Shown: one piece after another, positions 1-11,301 of the stretch
How the letters are laid out: every line of letters begins with the position of its first letter
How positions within the stretch are numbered: position 1 is the stretch's first letter
The notes under the pieces: model-generated
Database searches by the model: none
What the model saw: only the letters and a program-made list of their open reading frames with translations
Told to the model about the DNA's origin: nothing
Source: Annona cherimola
Taxonomy: Eukaryota; Streptophyta; Magnoliopsida; Magnoliales; Annonaceae
Length of the DNA stretch: 64,000 nt
Assembly: GCA_030490835.1 (NCBI GenBank)
Contig: CM059975.1
Coordinates: forward strand, 33,884,133 to 33,948,132
Direction: 5' to 3'
Made by a program: the position numbers and the translations under genes

Positions 1-181
1 AGGAGTTCTTGTTAGTCGAGGCTGACAAAATCATAACCTTATTGGAAGTTGGCATTTTGACAATGTCTTTAAATTTTCAAAATTATAAACTGAGACCTAT
101 TCTTGAAAAATCAAAAATAGATTTTAATTTATACCTACCCCCAATTTTATTTATCATTGTCATCAACTAATTTAAGAGCAT

Positions 182-575
182 GATTATATACATCATGATG
201 TTTTTAGGCTAAAATACAATATTCATTTATTTCTTTAATTAAATATATTTTTTAATTTTTTTCATAAACATGTTTTTCCGAGTGCATTCAATCTATACAT
301 AAAGTTTTATATTTTACAATAATTTTATATTTTTATTTTTATTTTTTAAAAATCATCAACTTCAAGGGCATTTAAGTCATTTTTCACCCTTAAAAAACTT
401 GATTTTAAAAAATCAAAAACAAATATGTAAAAGTATTATAAAATAACAAAACTTTGTATACAAATTGAATACACTTATGTAAACATGTTTATGAAGAAAA
501 ATTAAAAATATAACCAATTATAAAAATAAATGAATATTGTATTTTAATTTAAAATACATTATGATGTGTATAATC
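182..575. repeat. Foldback (MITE-like) element, ~390 bp
   Basis: Two arms of about 145 bp (182-330 and 420-575) are inverted copies of each other. For example GATTATATACATCATGATG on the left pairs with CATTATGATGTGTATAATC on the right, and CATAAACATGTTT pairs with AAACATGTTTATG. The loop of about 90 bp contains AAGGGCATTTAAGTC. No coding capacity. The transposase family is unknown. Confidence 0.8.
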
Positions 576-654
576 GGACAACACTAATTTATGACACTAC
601 ATAAGCCATTTTCCATATAAGTCATTTATGAAGAAAAAATTCCAAAGAAAAAAT

Positions 655-3140
655 TGAGTCATAAGAGACAATATGTTAATTTCCTATGAAGTCATCCATT
701 CCCTCCAGAGCAAGAAACAAGGAAAGTGTGAGGATGTGGCTATCAAGTTAGATAGGTCCAAGGCTTATGATCGAATGGAATGGGGTTTTCTTAGGGCGAT
801 CATGTAGAAAATAAATTTCAGTCAGGTATGGATCAACTGGATAATGGGTTGCCAAAAATCAGTGAGGTACTGGTAGGATATCAATGGCTTCAAAACCAAA
901 TTCTTCAAACCATAAAGAGGATTGAGGCAAGGGGATCTGTTCTCACCATATATTTTTATCTTGTGTACGGAAGGATTATCCGCTCTAATCTCACATGCAC
1001 ATGACCAAGGGCAAATGCATTGCATTAAAATATGTTGCAGGGGGCCACCTATCACTCACCTCTTCTTTACGAATGATACTCTTATTTTCCTCAGGGCAAA
1101 GAGACATGATGTCGGTCACTTTTTGGGCATCCTTAGACACTATTCAAACTCCTCAGGCTAGGTGGTATAAAACAGCTGTCTTCTTCAGCTCTAACACAAG
1201 AGAGACCATCAAAAGGTATAAAACAGCTGTCTTATTCAGCTTTAACACAAGAGAAACCATCAAAAGGGAGATCAGTGACATGCTTGGCTCCTCGGGCTGA
1301 GAGATTTCTCATTATTTAGGGCTTCCAACATGGCTGGGAAGATACAAACAAAACATGTTTAAGGGGCTAAAAGGAAGAATTTGGAGAAAAATTTAGGGGT
1401 AGAAAGGCAAGCTTATCTCTCAGGGAGGAAAAGAGACTTTGATCAAAGCTGTTGCTAGGGTCATCCCAACACTATGAGTCTCATTCTTCTGCCTAAGATT
1501 TTTTTCTATGAAATAAATGGATTGTTAAGAAGATTTTTGAGGGGCAAACAGGGTAATAGGTGGAAAAATAGCTAGGTTGCATGGCAGGACATGTGTAAGC
1601 CAAAGATCATGGGAGGGCCGGATTTCAAAGATTTTCTCACTCTCAATCATGCTCTTCTTGCCAAACAAGTGTGGCAGTTGTCAACTTTCACTAACTCCAT
1701 ATGACACAATATTTCGCGTGCCAAATAATTTCCTACTAGGGACAACTGGAGTTGTCAGGAGAAAACAACAGATTCTTTCACATGGTGGAGAATCCTAATG
1801 GCTCTAGATGTGATTTTACAGGGATGCAAATGGAAATGGTGAGAGGGCGATGATAAGAGGGTGATGTTTTGCAAGGACAAATATCTTAACACCAGTATAC
1901 ACCAAGCTAGTCATCTTCCTTACTCTATGCCGGAGGATGTTACTATAAGCCATTTAATTGACGCCTTATTTAGAACAGGGAAGAAGAAATTATTGTTGGC
2001 AGTAGTAGGGGAGCTGGGATGGCATGAAATCAACCTAGTTCCTCTACCACGGATTGGGGAGGTAGACATTCGCTACCGGGAGCACAAACCGACAGGAGCT
2101 TATACCGTAAAATCTGATTAAAGGATCCTAATGGCAGCATCAATAAGAAATAATCATGTAAATGATGTTTGTCATCCCTATAAACTCGCCACGTATAAAT
2201 CTATATGGCGCACTCAACTTCCAAGCAAAGTTCTTTTCTTTGGATGAAGGCTATTTCGTGATGTACTGCCAACAAAACCAAATTTGATTCGGCATGGTAT
2301 TTTAGTTGATCCTCTTTGTTTATTTTGCAGTAAAGAAGTTGAGGGCACAAATCATTTCTTTTTAGCATGTGATAAAACTTGGGAGGAGTGTAGGAAGGTC
2401 ACTAGAGTCACATCTCGATGGACAGGACAACCTACCATGTAAGTTCTCATCAGATCTCACACTTTTAAATAGAAGATATGATGATCTTGCACTCTTCCTC
2501 CTCTTGTTTTGGCAAGTATGGTACATGCGGAACAAGCTAAGGGAGGAAGGTAGTCAACCTATCTTCACTCAAACTATTGACCAGTGTTAATTTCTTAGAA
2601 CAACATAGGTGGTTAAATCCTTAATTGCTTTGAGTGCTCTTGATAGGTTGCTTGTGACAAGATGGTCTAAACTGCCCATGGATGAATTCAAGATGGATGT
2701 CGATAGCGAGAAACACATTGATAAAGGCTATATGGGGTTTGCTGCTGTCATTTGAGACTCATGGGACTTCTTTATTGCAGCTAAAGGATGGATACGAAGA
2801 GGCATGATGGATCATTTGCTCATGAAGGCCACCGCTCTTCGTTTGGGTGTCAAATGGGCTTTGCATATCAATCTCCGCCATGTCCAAGTTGAATCAGATT
2901 CATTACTTCTTATTGATTGCATTCTTAATGATTGCTCCATCACATCTTCTATAGGGCATGTCATCCACGAGATAAAATCTCTTCTTCTTCCCACTACTAA
3001 CATTTCCTTCAGCATGTTATGTGGCAAAGAAATTTTGTTGCTCATTTCTTAGTTGACTTTGTCTCATGTCATTTTTTTGGACAATCATGTATGGTGGGAT
3101 AACCTACCACAAGTCATAGTAGAAAAAATCAATACAAATA
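655..3140 (+). pseudogene. L1-type LINE remnant: RT, zinc-binding and RNase H regions
   Basis: A decayed plant non-LTR retrotransposon on the plus strand. Order of visible parts: the RT finger/palm with KLDRSKAYDRMEW (about 750-785), then GLRQGD (about 920) followed by YIFILCTEGLSALI. The catalytic box is FTND (about 1068-1080) instead of the usual FADD. The YLGLPTWLGRYK-like stretch is near 1310. The zf-RVT region, with SIWRTQLPSKVLFF and CLFCSKEVEGTNHFFLAC, lies near 2200-2370. The RNase H-like tail, with HLLMKATALRLGVKWAL and VQVESDSLLLIDC, lies near 2810-2930. Stops and frameshifts separate these blocks, so it is dead. The endonuclease half is missing, so it is 5' truncated. An in-frame 51-bp duplication lies at 1164-1265. 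Family knowledge: plant L1 elements end with zf-RVT and RNase H domains in this order. Confidence 0.9.
1164..1265 (+). repeat. 51-bp in-frame tandem duplication inside the LINE
   Basis: GGTATAAAACAGCTGTC begins at 1164 and again at 1215. Both copies encode YKTAVxFSxNTRETIK, so the duplication keeps frame. The copies differ by a few substitutions, so the event is not recent. Confidence 0.9.
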
Positions 3141-3439
3141 ATTTTTTGGCAATGAAATGCGTGGACTTCTCCATCTCATCCCCTTCTGCGAATTTTTTTT
3201 CCAAAGGGAGTTAGGATAGAGTTTGTCTCCACTTTCTCTTTTTCTTATAAAAAAGAATTTTTTTATTTTTTTATGTTTTTTATTAACAAGTATACCTCTA
3301 ATCTTTGTCAAAGTTATGGAGTTTATTTGTAATTTCATAAAATTAACTGTGGAGGTAGTATAATTACAAAGAACCTTTTTACAAAATCATAATTAGACAT
3401 CTTTAATTAATTTATTTGTTGAGCTACACTTCTACAAAA
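3141..3439. other. AT-rich spacer
   Basis: Low-complexity T-rich sequence after the LINE remnant. No gene or clear terminal repeat is visible. It may hold the decayed LINE 3' tail. Confidence 0.5.
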
Positions 3440-3895
3440 CCTCTCATCTATGTTACTGCAATTTTTTATTATGATAACAATTGATAAAAAATCTACTTCA
3501 TTTATTATATTTAGCATCAATTATATTATCATAGAAACTCTTTTATTTTTTTAGTATCAATATATATAGGCTCCATCTACAAATGCATAAAATCAATGTA
3601 ATAAAATAATTTAACATTAAATATTTAAAGTAGTATTTTCAATATCTAAACATCCAAAATATCGTTATTATGTGGATAAATATTTTACAAAGTATTATTA
3701 CATTCTAATAAATATGTGAATGAATTTAAGCATTTTTCCTAATTTACACATGAATATATTTATTTTTGAGCAAATATTGCCCATTCATATTTAGTTTGAA
3801 TGAAATTTAGTGTCTTAATTAAAAAAATAACGTTAAATACAATAAATGGATTGAAATTTGAATCAATCATCAACATCTTAAAAATGAATGAGTTA
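3440..3895. repeat. Family B MITE-like element
   Basis: Carries the family B core that recurs at 15.7-16.0, 17.4-17.6 and 34.5-34.8 kb: ATAAAATAATTTAACATTAAATAT, then an ACATTCTAATAAATATGTGAATG stretch, then a half that reads as the inverse of the first (TATATTTAGCATCAATT versus AACGTTAAATACAATAAAT). No protein. Boundaries are approximate. Confidence 0.55.
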
Positions 3896-4149
3896 CATAA
3901 AATGACTTCCTAATTTATTAATGTCTTGTGTTATTTTTTTAATCATATCACCTACCTTGAAGACTAACCAATGGAGGATAACTCTAGGGAAAAGATAATG
4001 AAGTAAATATCTCTGCCCAACTTCAAGCCCTGGATCTCTCACCCTACATATCCTTAACGCACGCCAACCAAGGGTGTTGATTGAGGGTAAGTCAACCTAT
4101 GACTTGCCCCTAATATGACTATTTTTCAACTTGGTAAAACTAACATTTT

Positions 4150-4350
4150 TTATTAGGTATAAGGATCATCATCATCATCATCATAAGCCATTTTCCACCT
4201 ATGTGGGGTCGGCTGCATGGATTCTGTTACGCCATTCTTGGCGATTTAAGACTAAATTTTCAGTAATTTGTAATTTTTTAAAATCTTGTTTAATTACTTC
4301 CATCCATGTTTTTTTTGGGTCTTCCTCTCATTCTCCTACCACCTTCTACT
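4150..4350 (-). pseudogene. RTE-type LINE 3' end (5' truncated)
   Basis: Read on the minus strand this encodes MRGRPKK (4330s), then MEVIKQDLKKLQITENLVL, NRQEWRNRIHAADPT and a stop. This is the characteristic C-terminus of plant RTE-clade LINE reverse transcriptases. It is followed by the conserved 3' segment (GCAGCCGACCCCACATAGG) and a (GATGAT)n tail (CAT repeats on the plus strand, 4157-4175). An A-run after RPKK shifts the frame. Everything upstream in the element is lost, as is usual for truncated target-primed insertions. Confidence 0.85.
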
Positions 4351-5169
4351 TGGATAAACTCTGTTTATTAGAGTTTCTATGATAAGTCAGAAATTTTAAT
4401 TTGAATTTAAAAATAAGGCTCAGATGGGTCGACCATGTCCCAACTCGGAGAACTCTAGCCCGTTCTGCATATATTTATTTATTAAAAATGTCATTATATT
4501 TTTAAATCTTATTTTCATTTTTTTTTCAAAATCCGCACATTATTTATGATTATTTGTATCAACAATATAAAAATCAATAAGAGGTATTTGCATATATACA
4601 TAAAGGCATGATCCTTTTAAGCTAGCCTCAAAAATGTTTTTTGAGACATTTTTTTAGTTTTTCTATAAACATGTTAAACTAGTTGTATTGAATTTATATA
4701 CCAAGTTTTACCAGTTTTAGATGTTTTTAAGTATTTTTTATTTTAAATACAATATTATTCTTGTAATTTTCTGGCCTACATGTACCTATATATCTATATA
4801 TTGATACAAAAAATAATTAAGTGCATTTGGATTGCAACATCAATTTGTTGCAAAATGAGCCCCACTTGATCATGAATCATCATCTACCTTACTAATTATT
4901 TTTAGAATTATTTATTTTATTAGATATGTGTGTGTGAGCCCCATCTTAAATTCGTACAAAATCAACATAATAAAATAATTTAGCGTAAATATCAACTTTA
5001 AACTTGCATTTTCAACATCTAAACAATAAAAATATAATTTTTATTAAGATAAATGATTGTATAAAGTATTATAACATTCTAATAAGTCTGGGACTCATTT
5101 CATAATGGAATACACCGTAATTATGGTGCATACAGACTACACTTAAATGGTTACATATATAACTTAAGA
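4351..5169. other. Intergenic, decayed MITE pieces
   Basis: No gene. 4620-4790 resembles the foldback family seen at 13.13-13.42 kb. 4890-5100 holds the family B core (AACATAATAAAATAATTTAGC and ATTCTAATAAGT). Confidence 0.5.
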
Positions 5170-5545
5170 GGTGAACTTGTTAGCTTATTAGGCTAAGTAA
5201 TAGCTTACTTAGCCTACTCTAAGAAACCTATTTGAAATTTTTTTTGCTTTTTCCTAAACTTACTAATCTAGTTATATTTAATATATAAACTAAGCCTTAC
5301 CATTTTTAAATATCTATATGTTTTTTTAAATTCTTAAACATAAGATTATTTCTGTAACTTTTAATCATTAAAAATTGCTAAAAGAACCCTATGTTTAAAA
5401 CTCTAAAATATATATACATATATCCAAGAATGGTAATCTTAATTTATGCATTAGATACATTTACATCATCAAATTTATGGATGAAATAGTAAAAGATTAA
5501 GAAATATGTTTTTTGGAGTGGATTAAATAACCCGGGCTAATAGGA
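5170..5545. repeat. Foldback element related to 13130-13420
   Basis: AGTTATATTTAATATATAAACTAAG (about 5269) is matched in inverse by TTAATTTATGCATTAGATACA (about 5440-5460), and ACCATTTTTAAATATCTATATG by CATATATCCAAGAATGGTAA. No protein. The arms are diverged. Confidence 0.5.
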
Positions 5546-5985
5546 TCATCCATCATATAACTTTTATACATAATTATAATTTCCTAGCATTTTGGAAACA
5601 CTCATAAAAAATATTATCATTTTAAAAAATATTTTAAAAATATTAAAATTCATTTTAAATGAGTTATGTTTCATTAACCTATTTTAACAAAGTTATACTA
5701 TATTTATTCATGTTTTCTTTTAGTACCAATGTTTAATCGTATTAATTAGTAAAATAATGAAAAGTACAATATTTAAATTTGTTATAGATATATCTTTATG
5801 TTTGCTTGGTGTATAAATTTATATAACTATTTTACTTAACTTGTATTTTTTTACTTGATCCATCATCTTGATGCCAACTTGAGATGAAGCAAAATTTTAT
5901 CATAAAATCTATTGAAGAAGATAAGATTCAAGTCGACCTTTTCGCGATCCCATCTGAAAAAATAAGATTGCATAAAATTGTTGTG
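5546..5985. other. AT-rich intergenic sequence
   Basis: No gene, RNA gene or clear repeat boundary is visible. Confidence 0.5.
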
Positions 5986-6418
5986 TTTTTTCCAAATATA
6001 CACACCACGTTTGGCTCTAAATCAAATATGCTCATCACATTTGTATTTAATTTTAAAAATGTAAATTTTGTCAAAAATCGTTAGTTAAATTTTTATAAAT
6101 ACGCAAAATACCCCTATTATAAAATAATAAATGACGAAATCAAATAGAAAGAACATGAAATTAGGGTTCTCTAAATTTAAAACCAATGTGCAATTAGGGC
6201 ATTAGTGAATTATGATGTTTAATTTTTTTTAATTTTGTATTAAATTTGAAAGGCATATTAATAAATTTACATATCCACTAACGGCGTTAACTCATGGAAT
6301 GAGCATTTTTAGAATTAGATGCAAAAACATAATGGATATATTTGAAAATTTAAAAATATTACGAGCATATTTAAAATTAAGGCCAAATGTTGTAAGTATA
6401 TTGAAAACTTAAAACTTT
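5986..6418. repeat. Inverted-repeat MITE-like element
   Basis: The left end (CCAAATATACACACCACGTTTGG then CAAATATGCTCATCAC) is the imperfect inverse of the right end (ACGAGCATATTT then GGCCAAATGTTGTAAGTATATTG). The inside is AT-rich and non-coding. Boundaries approximate. Confidence 0.55.
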
Positions 6419-7464
6419 TTTAGAAAATAAAAAGTTAAAAAAGTAAATAAATCCTAACCTATTATGACCTGCACCAACTGCTGCCCCTGTCGTCTTCAGC
6501 CACTTGTTTGTAAGTGGTGACTCTTGTTCTGAAAATCACCTTACTCTGACAAAAATGGTGGTGGAATAACAAAATGATGAGTCGGAAACAAAGGTAGTTG
6601 ATTAGACACGTTGCATGCACTGGGGGATTGCTGTCGCGGAAGCTGACAAGGCAAAGCTTATCTTCCCTTAGGGCACACGTTTATCAACAGTTATTATACA
6701 GAGTCAAAGAATGCGATTGCACACTTTCTAGGATAAATGAATAAAATATGCATAGGAAACGTATCAAGAAGCGCCAGTTTGCACCCCCAAACATTTAATG
6801 TGCATTATAAATAAATTATGCCCATTTTGATGATTATATATTTAGTATTATTTATTTAACTAAGATAAGTTTTATTAAAATAAAATATGTGCTTTGCTCT
6901 ATCCGAAAAGTATAAAATTAATGTAATATAATTTTTTTCATTTGCATATCGCTTTTAAAGTTGTTATTAAATTGTCGAAATCATTATGTATAAATTATTC
7001 CAAAAAGTATTATTCTAATTCCCATAATTTAGATATTATTACATGTATTTTTAAGAAAGTGTGGCCCACGAAACATTTCGACGGAGATGATCTTTGGTAT
7101 ATAAAAAAATACATAATTTTAAATAAAGTGATCAGTTGGATTCATACCATCTATAAATTCGGGTATAAATACAGTCAATTTCGAACCAATACAACCTGAT
7201 TTATAATAAGTTAGACGTTAATAAGAAATGACTGTGTAATTCCAACCATATTTCAGGTAGAACCAACGAAATTGGAAAAGTGAATTGGCGTGGGTTGGGT
7301 GGCCAATCCGACCCCATTTTGTATGTAAATATAATAAATTATAATCATACAAAAAGACTACGTAGAATATTAGTGGCAGGTTGACATAATAAAATCATAA
7401 GATACACAAACATTAATTAATTAGGTATGATTGTTTTGAAATAACATTTATTAACAATATTATT
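6419..7464. other. Intergenic sequence
   Basis: No gene. 6460-6720 is less AT-rich than its surroundings but has no recognisable protein in any frame. Part of 6780-7200 resembles the family B core (TTTTAAAGTTGTTATTAAAT). Confidence 0.45.
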
Positions 7465-7750
7465 GGGTTATGTTTGATAAATGATAAAATTTTCGAAGAA
7501 AAATTTTTAGTATAAAATTTTTTAGATTAGTAAAAAATAATGTGATATGATAGGGATAATGATCAAAAGTAAAAAAATAAAGATAAAATAATTAGATCGG
7601 TTATGTATATGTGTTGAAATGATTTTAAAGTAAGATAGTTGTATAGAAACATGCGAGAAATCATTAAAAAATAGACTAATTGTAGAAAGGGATAAGTTTT
7701 AGATTGAAAAGTTTTAATTGAAAAAATTTGAAGGTTTACCAAACATGCCC
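7465..7750. repeat. Tourist-like MITE copy (family A)
   Basis: Starts GGGTTATGTTTGA and ends CCAAACATGCCC. The inside shares the family core (GATAGGGATAATGAT, TTGTATAGAAA, GTTTTAGATTGAAAAG). No clear 3-bp target duplication remains. Confidence 0.65.
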
Positions 7751-8738
7751 TTTTTATGTAACTCGTGAACTAGAAGGTATTTATAATAAAAGATTATTCC
7801 TTAATGCAAATTTTATATTTTAAGATTAATACAATTAAGTAAAAATCTTTTAACATTATGTATTTATTAACACAAAATCATGCATACTAGAATAAAGAAG
7901 GGTATACAGCCAGGCCATTGCCAGGTTGGTAGCAGCACCACCTGCCATGCTGCAAGTGTAGGATCAAATTTCCATGGACGCTGTTGATGGGAATGCTAGT
8001 TTCCTCATTTATTCGGTAGGAGTTTGTTCTCCTCAGTTACATTTATACTTAGGCTAACAAAATCACTTCTCTTGTAAAAACGTCTAAGTAAATGTACACA
8101 AATAAAAAAAATAAAGAAGGGCATATATATAAACTACAAAATATTTTAAAAAAAACTAGACTTTTGTGTATGAATGTTATATATGACCCCTAAATCAAAA
8201 TTTGTCATTTAAATATTTTATTACTACGATGATATGTCATTGGTAACATTTTAAAATAAAATTTGTAGGTAGCATTATAAGAGAAATTCTCGTACTAATA
8301 TAATAATAATAATAATATATATAATAAGCTCTATGAACTTTCTCAAAAAAAAAAGCTCTATAAATATTCTAAAATTTTTAAATTATTACAAAAATATTTT
8401 TAAACCGTAATTTTGATATAATATAAACAGAAGTTTCTAACTCATTAATGAAGTTAATGAAATAATATAAATTTTGACTATAAAATATTGAAGCTTTTTT
8501 CATTCTTCTCTAAAACCGTTTTTTTCTGTTTTTCTTCTTCCAGCCGTCTGTTTGGAAGGATTCAAGAAGCATGAATAGGTTAGAAGAATAAATTAAAATG
8601 TAATGATGTATATTAAAAATAAGAAATTTTAAATTGGAAATTAAAGAAGGTATGTTGAAAATGGAGATGTGCATTCCATTAAGATCTTGGATCATTTGAA
8701 ATAACTTGAGGTTTACAACGCCGACTAATTCTGATGGT
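7751..8738. other. Intergenic sequence
   Basis: No gene. About 7900-8050 is less AT-rich, but no reading frame is recognisable. A (ATA)n tract lies at 8299-8325. Confidence 0.45.
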
Positions 8739-8741
8739 TTA

Positions 8742-9022
8742 GAGTGTGTTTAGTAATGAATAAAACTTTTGATGAAAAATTTTGGAAAGTAAAAGTTGTC
8801 CAATGATGTAATATAATAGGGGTAATGATGAATAATAAAGAGGATAAAGTTAAAATAGATAGGTTAGTTGTGTGGATAGTTGTGTAGAAATGATTGAAAA
8901 GTAGGGTAGTTGTATAGGAAAATGTGAAAAAATGATTAAAAAATATGATAGATGTGGAGAATAAAAAGTTTTATATTGAAAAGTTTTAACTTGACATTTT
9001 TGATTAATTGCCAAACACACCC
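8742..9022. mobile_element. Tourist-like MITE copy (family A) with TTA duplication
   Basis: Begins GAGTGTGTTTAG and ends CCAAACACACCC. Flanked by TTA at 8739-8741 and 9023-9025, the target duplication of PIF/Harbinger-type elements. 281 bp, non-coding. Confidence 0.85.
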
Positions 9023-9290
9023 TTAATTTACAATTGGATTGGGATTTTAAAGTCGGATTAAGATTTTAGGGTCAAGATTAGTAATAGGTCCAACTGAAAC
9101 CCATTGAAGTAAATATTCCTTATAAATTATAACACAACCACAAGGTTCACACGTACGTGTAAGGAGCTCAAGGCCAAACGGGTTGGGTCATACAACTTGG
9201 GTCAACCCACACCGACCCATAGAAGCATGCAATGCCGAGATGTGTGCCTCTCTCGCTAAACGTATCAGGGCACGTTTATTTTACACTTTA

Positions 9291-9566
9291 GGGTATGTTT
9301 GGCAATGATAAAAAAATATTAAGCTAAATTTTTTCATTTTCAATAATTAACTTATTTTTTTTAATCATTTTTCATATCTTCATATACTATTTTCATATTT
9401 TTTAATCATTTTTATACAACTATCCATACAACTAACTTATTTATTTTAGCTTTATTTTTTTACTATTCATCATTACTCCTACCATATCGCATCATGCTCT
9501 TTAAATTCGAAAACTTTTATTCTAAAAACTTTTCATCTAAAAATTTTATCATTTCCCAACCACACC
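9291..9566. mobile_element. Tourist-like MITE copy (family A) with TTA duplication
   Basis: Begins GGGTATGTTTGG and ends CCAACCACACC. TTA flanks at 9288-9290 and 9567-9569. It is in the opposite orientation to the 8742 copy. Confidence 0.85.
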
Positions 9567-9569
9567 TTA

Positions 9570-9769
9570 ATTTTTTTTACTCTCCGCAATTATCATATTT
9601 TTTAATCATTTTTCACATCTTTCTATATAACTATCTTACCTTTCAATCATTTCTATACAGTTATCCATACAACTAACCTATTTAACTTTATTCTCTTATC
9701 CTATCAAATCATTTTATATTAATTCAAAAATTTTGAATACAAAATTTTTATCGTTTTCCAAATACACAT
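9570..9769. repeat. Truncated family A MITE copy
   Basis: Repeats the family A core (ATCATATTTTTTAATCATTTTTCACATC and AACTATCCATACAACTAACC) and ends CCAAATACACA followed by TTTA. The proximal end is absent. It abuts the complete copy before it. Confidence 0.7.
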
Positions 9770-10084
9770 TTAATTAAAACAAATCTTTCAGACCTTGTTT
9801 AAACTTTAAACTCTTGTTTCAACTTTGGATTAGTTTTTAAAAGTGCCTTTTTATTATTTGAAGTGGTGATGATAACTTTATGCTGAGAAGATTTTTTAAA
9901 AAATTTTAGTACATCTAGCTTTGAAGCACCAAAAGACATTTCAATAAAATAAGTAGGAAAGTCGGTGAGCCATTTTTTAATATACTTTTTACCGCTGTAA
10001 TGATTGTCAAGGTTGTGTAACCTACTCTTCTTGTAAGCTCTTCAATGTAATATAAAACGTAGTTTACTCGTTTTGACGGTTAAT
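9770..10084. other. Intergenic sequence
   Basis: No gene or repeat that I can support. Confidence 0.4.
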
Positions 10085-10516
10085 TGCAAATATGAATCCA
10101 ACTTATATCCATATTTACATATATGACTGTGCATTTATAAAAATGGCATAAATCACAAGTACTTACCCGTAATTCTAAACATAACAATACCATTAGATTA
10201 TATTAGACAATTTAGTAAATATTTTTTAAACGACAAATTTACCCTTACCATCTCTTTTAAAATAGATGGCGTGTGCATATAAGAGTGGTTGAGTCCACTT
10301 TCGCTCAATTTTCTATATTATTTTATTGTACTTTCTTATAATATCTAATTAGAGCAGTTTTTCTTTTTACTTCAAGAGTAATTTCTAACTCCATGTCACT
10401 TTTAATGTTAGTCTTAATGGTATTGTCATCTTTGGAATTTGAGGTAAAATATGTAATTATCTATGCCATTTTTATAAATAATATATTGGTCATATTTGTA
10501 AATAGAGTTATAAGTT
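10085..10516. repeat. Family D inverted-repeat element
   Basis: Same ~430-bp sequence as 33668-34100. Shared blocks: AAATTTACCCTTACCATC versus AAATTACCCTTGTTATT, AAGAGTGGTTGAGTCCACTTT versus AAGAGTGGTCAAGTCCACTTT, and GGTCATATTTGTAAAT. The ends (ATTTACATATATGAC and the GGTCATATTTGTAAAT end) are inverse to each other. Non-coding. Confidence 0.65.
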
Positions 10517-10829
10517 GTAGTCAGTTTGCGATAAACTCTAAGTTTTAAATATATTTAAAATAACATATAATATAATGTTAGTTGTATAAGGTAAACGATT
10601 TATTACACTAAAATTATGACCAACTTCTGCCAAAAAAAATTTCCTATTCTCTTGTCTAGTATATTTTCCTATTTTTACTTTCTATGAACTTTCATCGATG
10701 AGCATTTTAATGTGATATGTACATAGGCTCTATCAGATTTAATTTCATAAAATATTGAAAAGATTAATATTTTTTATTAAAGTAGGGTGTGTATATTTAT
10801 AAAGAAACTATCGCGAGCAAAAAAAAAAA

Positions 10830-11301
10830 AAGTCCACGTACAAAGGATTTACAGTGGTCCTGGGTGGGCTTCCCCACCAAATCAGTTGTCTTTCTTAACT
10901 TTGCTACAAAATTGGCAATATTGTGGGCACAAGAATTGCCAACTGTCAAAACATGAATGTATGTACCTAATAGAAATTCCCCTTCTTTGGATTGGAGATC
11001 TTGGATTAAAATGCCAACTATTGAGTATTGACAAAATGGGCATTTGTTGTTAATAAGACTCGCCAGAACTAGCAGTCGCTCTACATTCCAAGTGTTGGAA
11101 ATCTACTCCCCATCTCATTCCCCCAAGCATTGCCATAGCTTCCATGTTGAGGTTGTCCACTGCTCCCTCCACTTTCCAGTTATAAGCTGCCAAGAAACAC
11201 CCATTTGAATCTCTTAAAACTGTCCTAGAACCCATGCTTCTCCCATTCGGGTGTCTTCTTTCATTTGTATAAGGGCCTGTCTTTGTGATCATTTCGCCCA
11301 C
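10830..11301 (-). pseudogene. LINE-type RNase H domain fragment
   Basis: Minus strand. TVLRDSNGCFLAA, then NLNMEAMAMLGGMRWGVDF (11100-11230), is the RNase H fold of plant LINE C-termini (RVT_3 type). It continues in another frame with GNSCAHNIANFVAKL, matching the terminal N-x-VAH-x-AK helix. The reading frame breaks between the two parts. No RT is attached, so this is an isolated 3' fragment or the relic of an RNase H-like gene. Confidence 0.75.
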
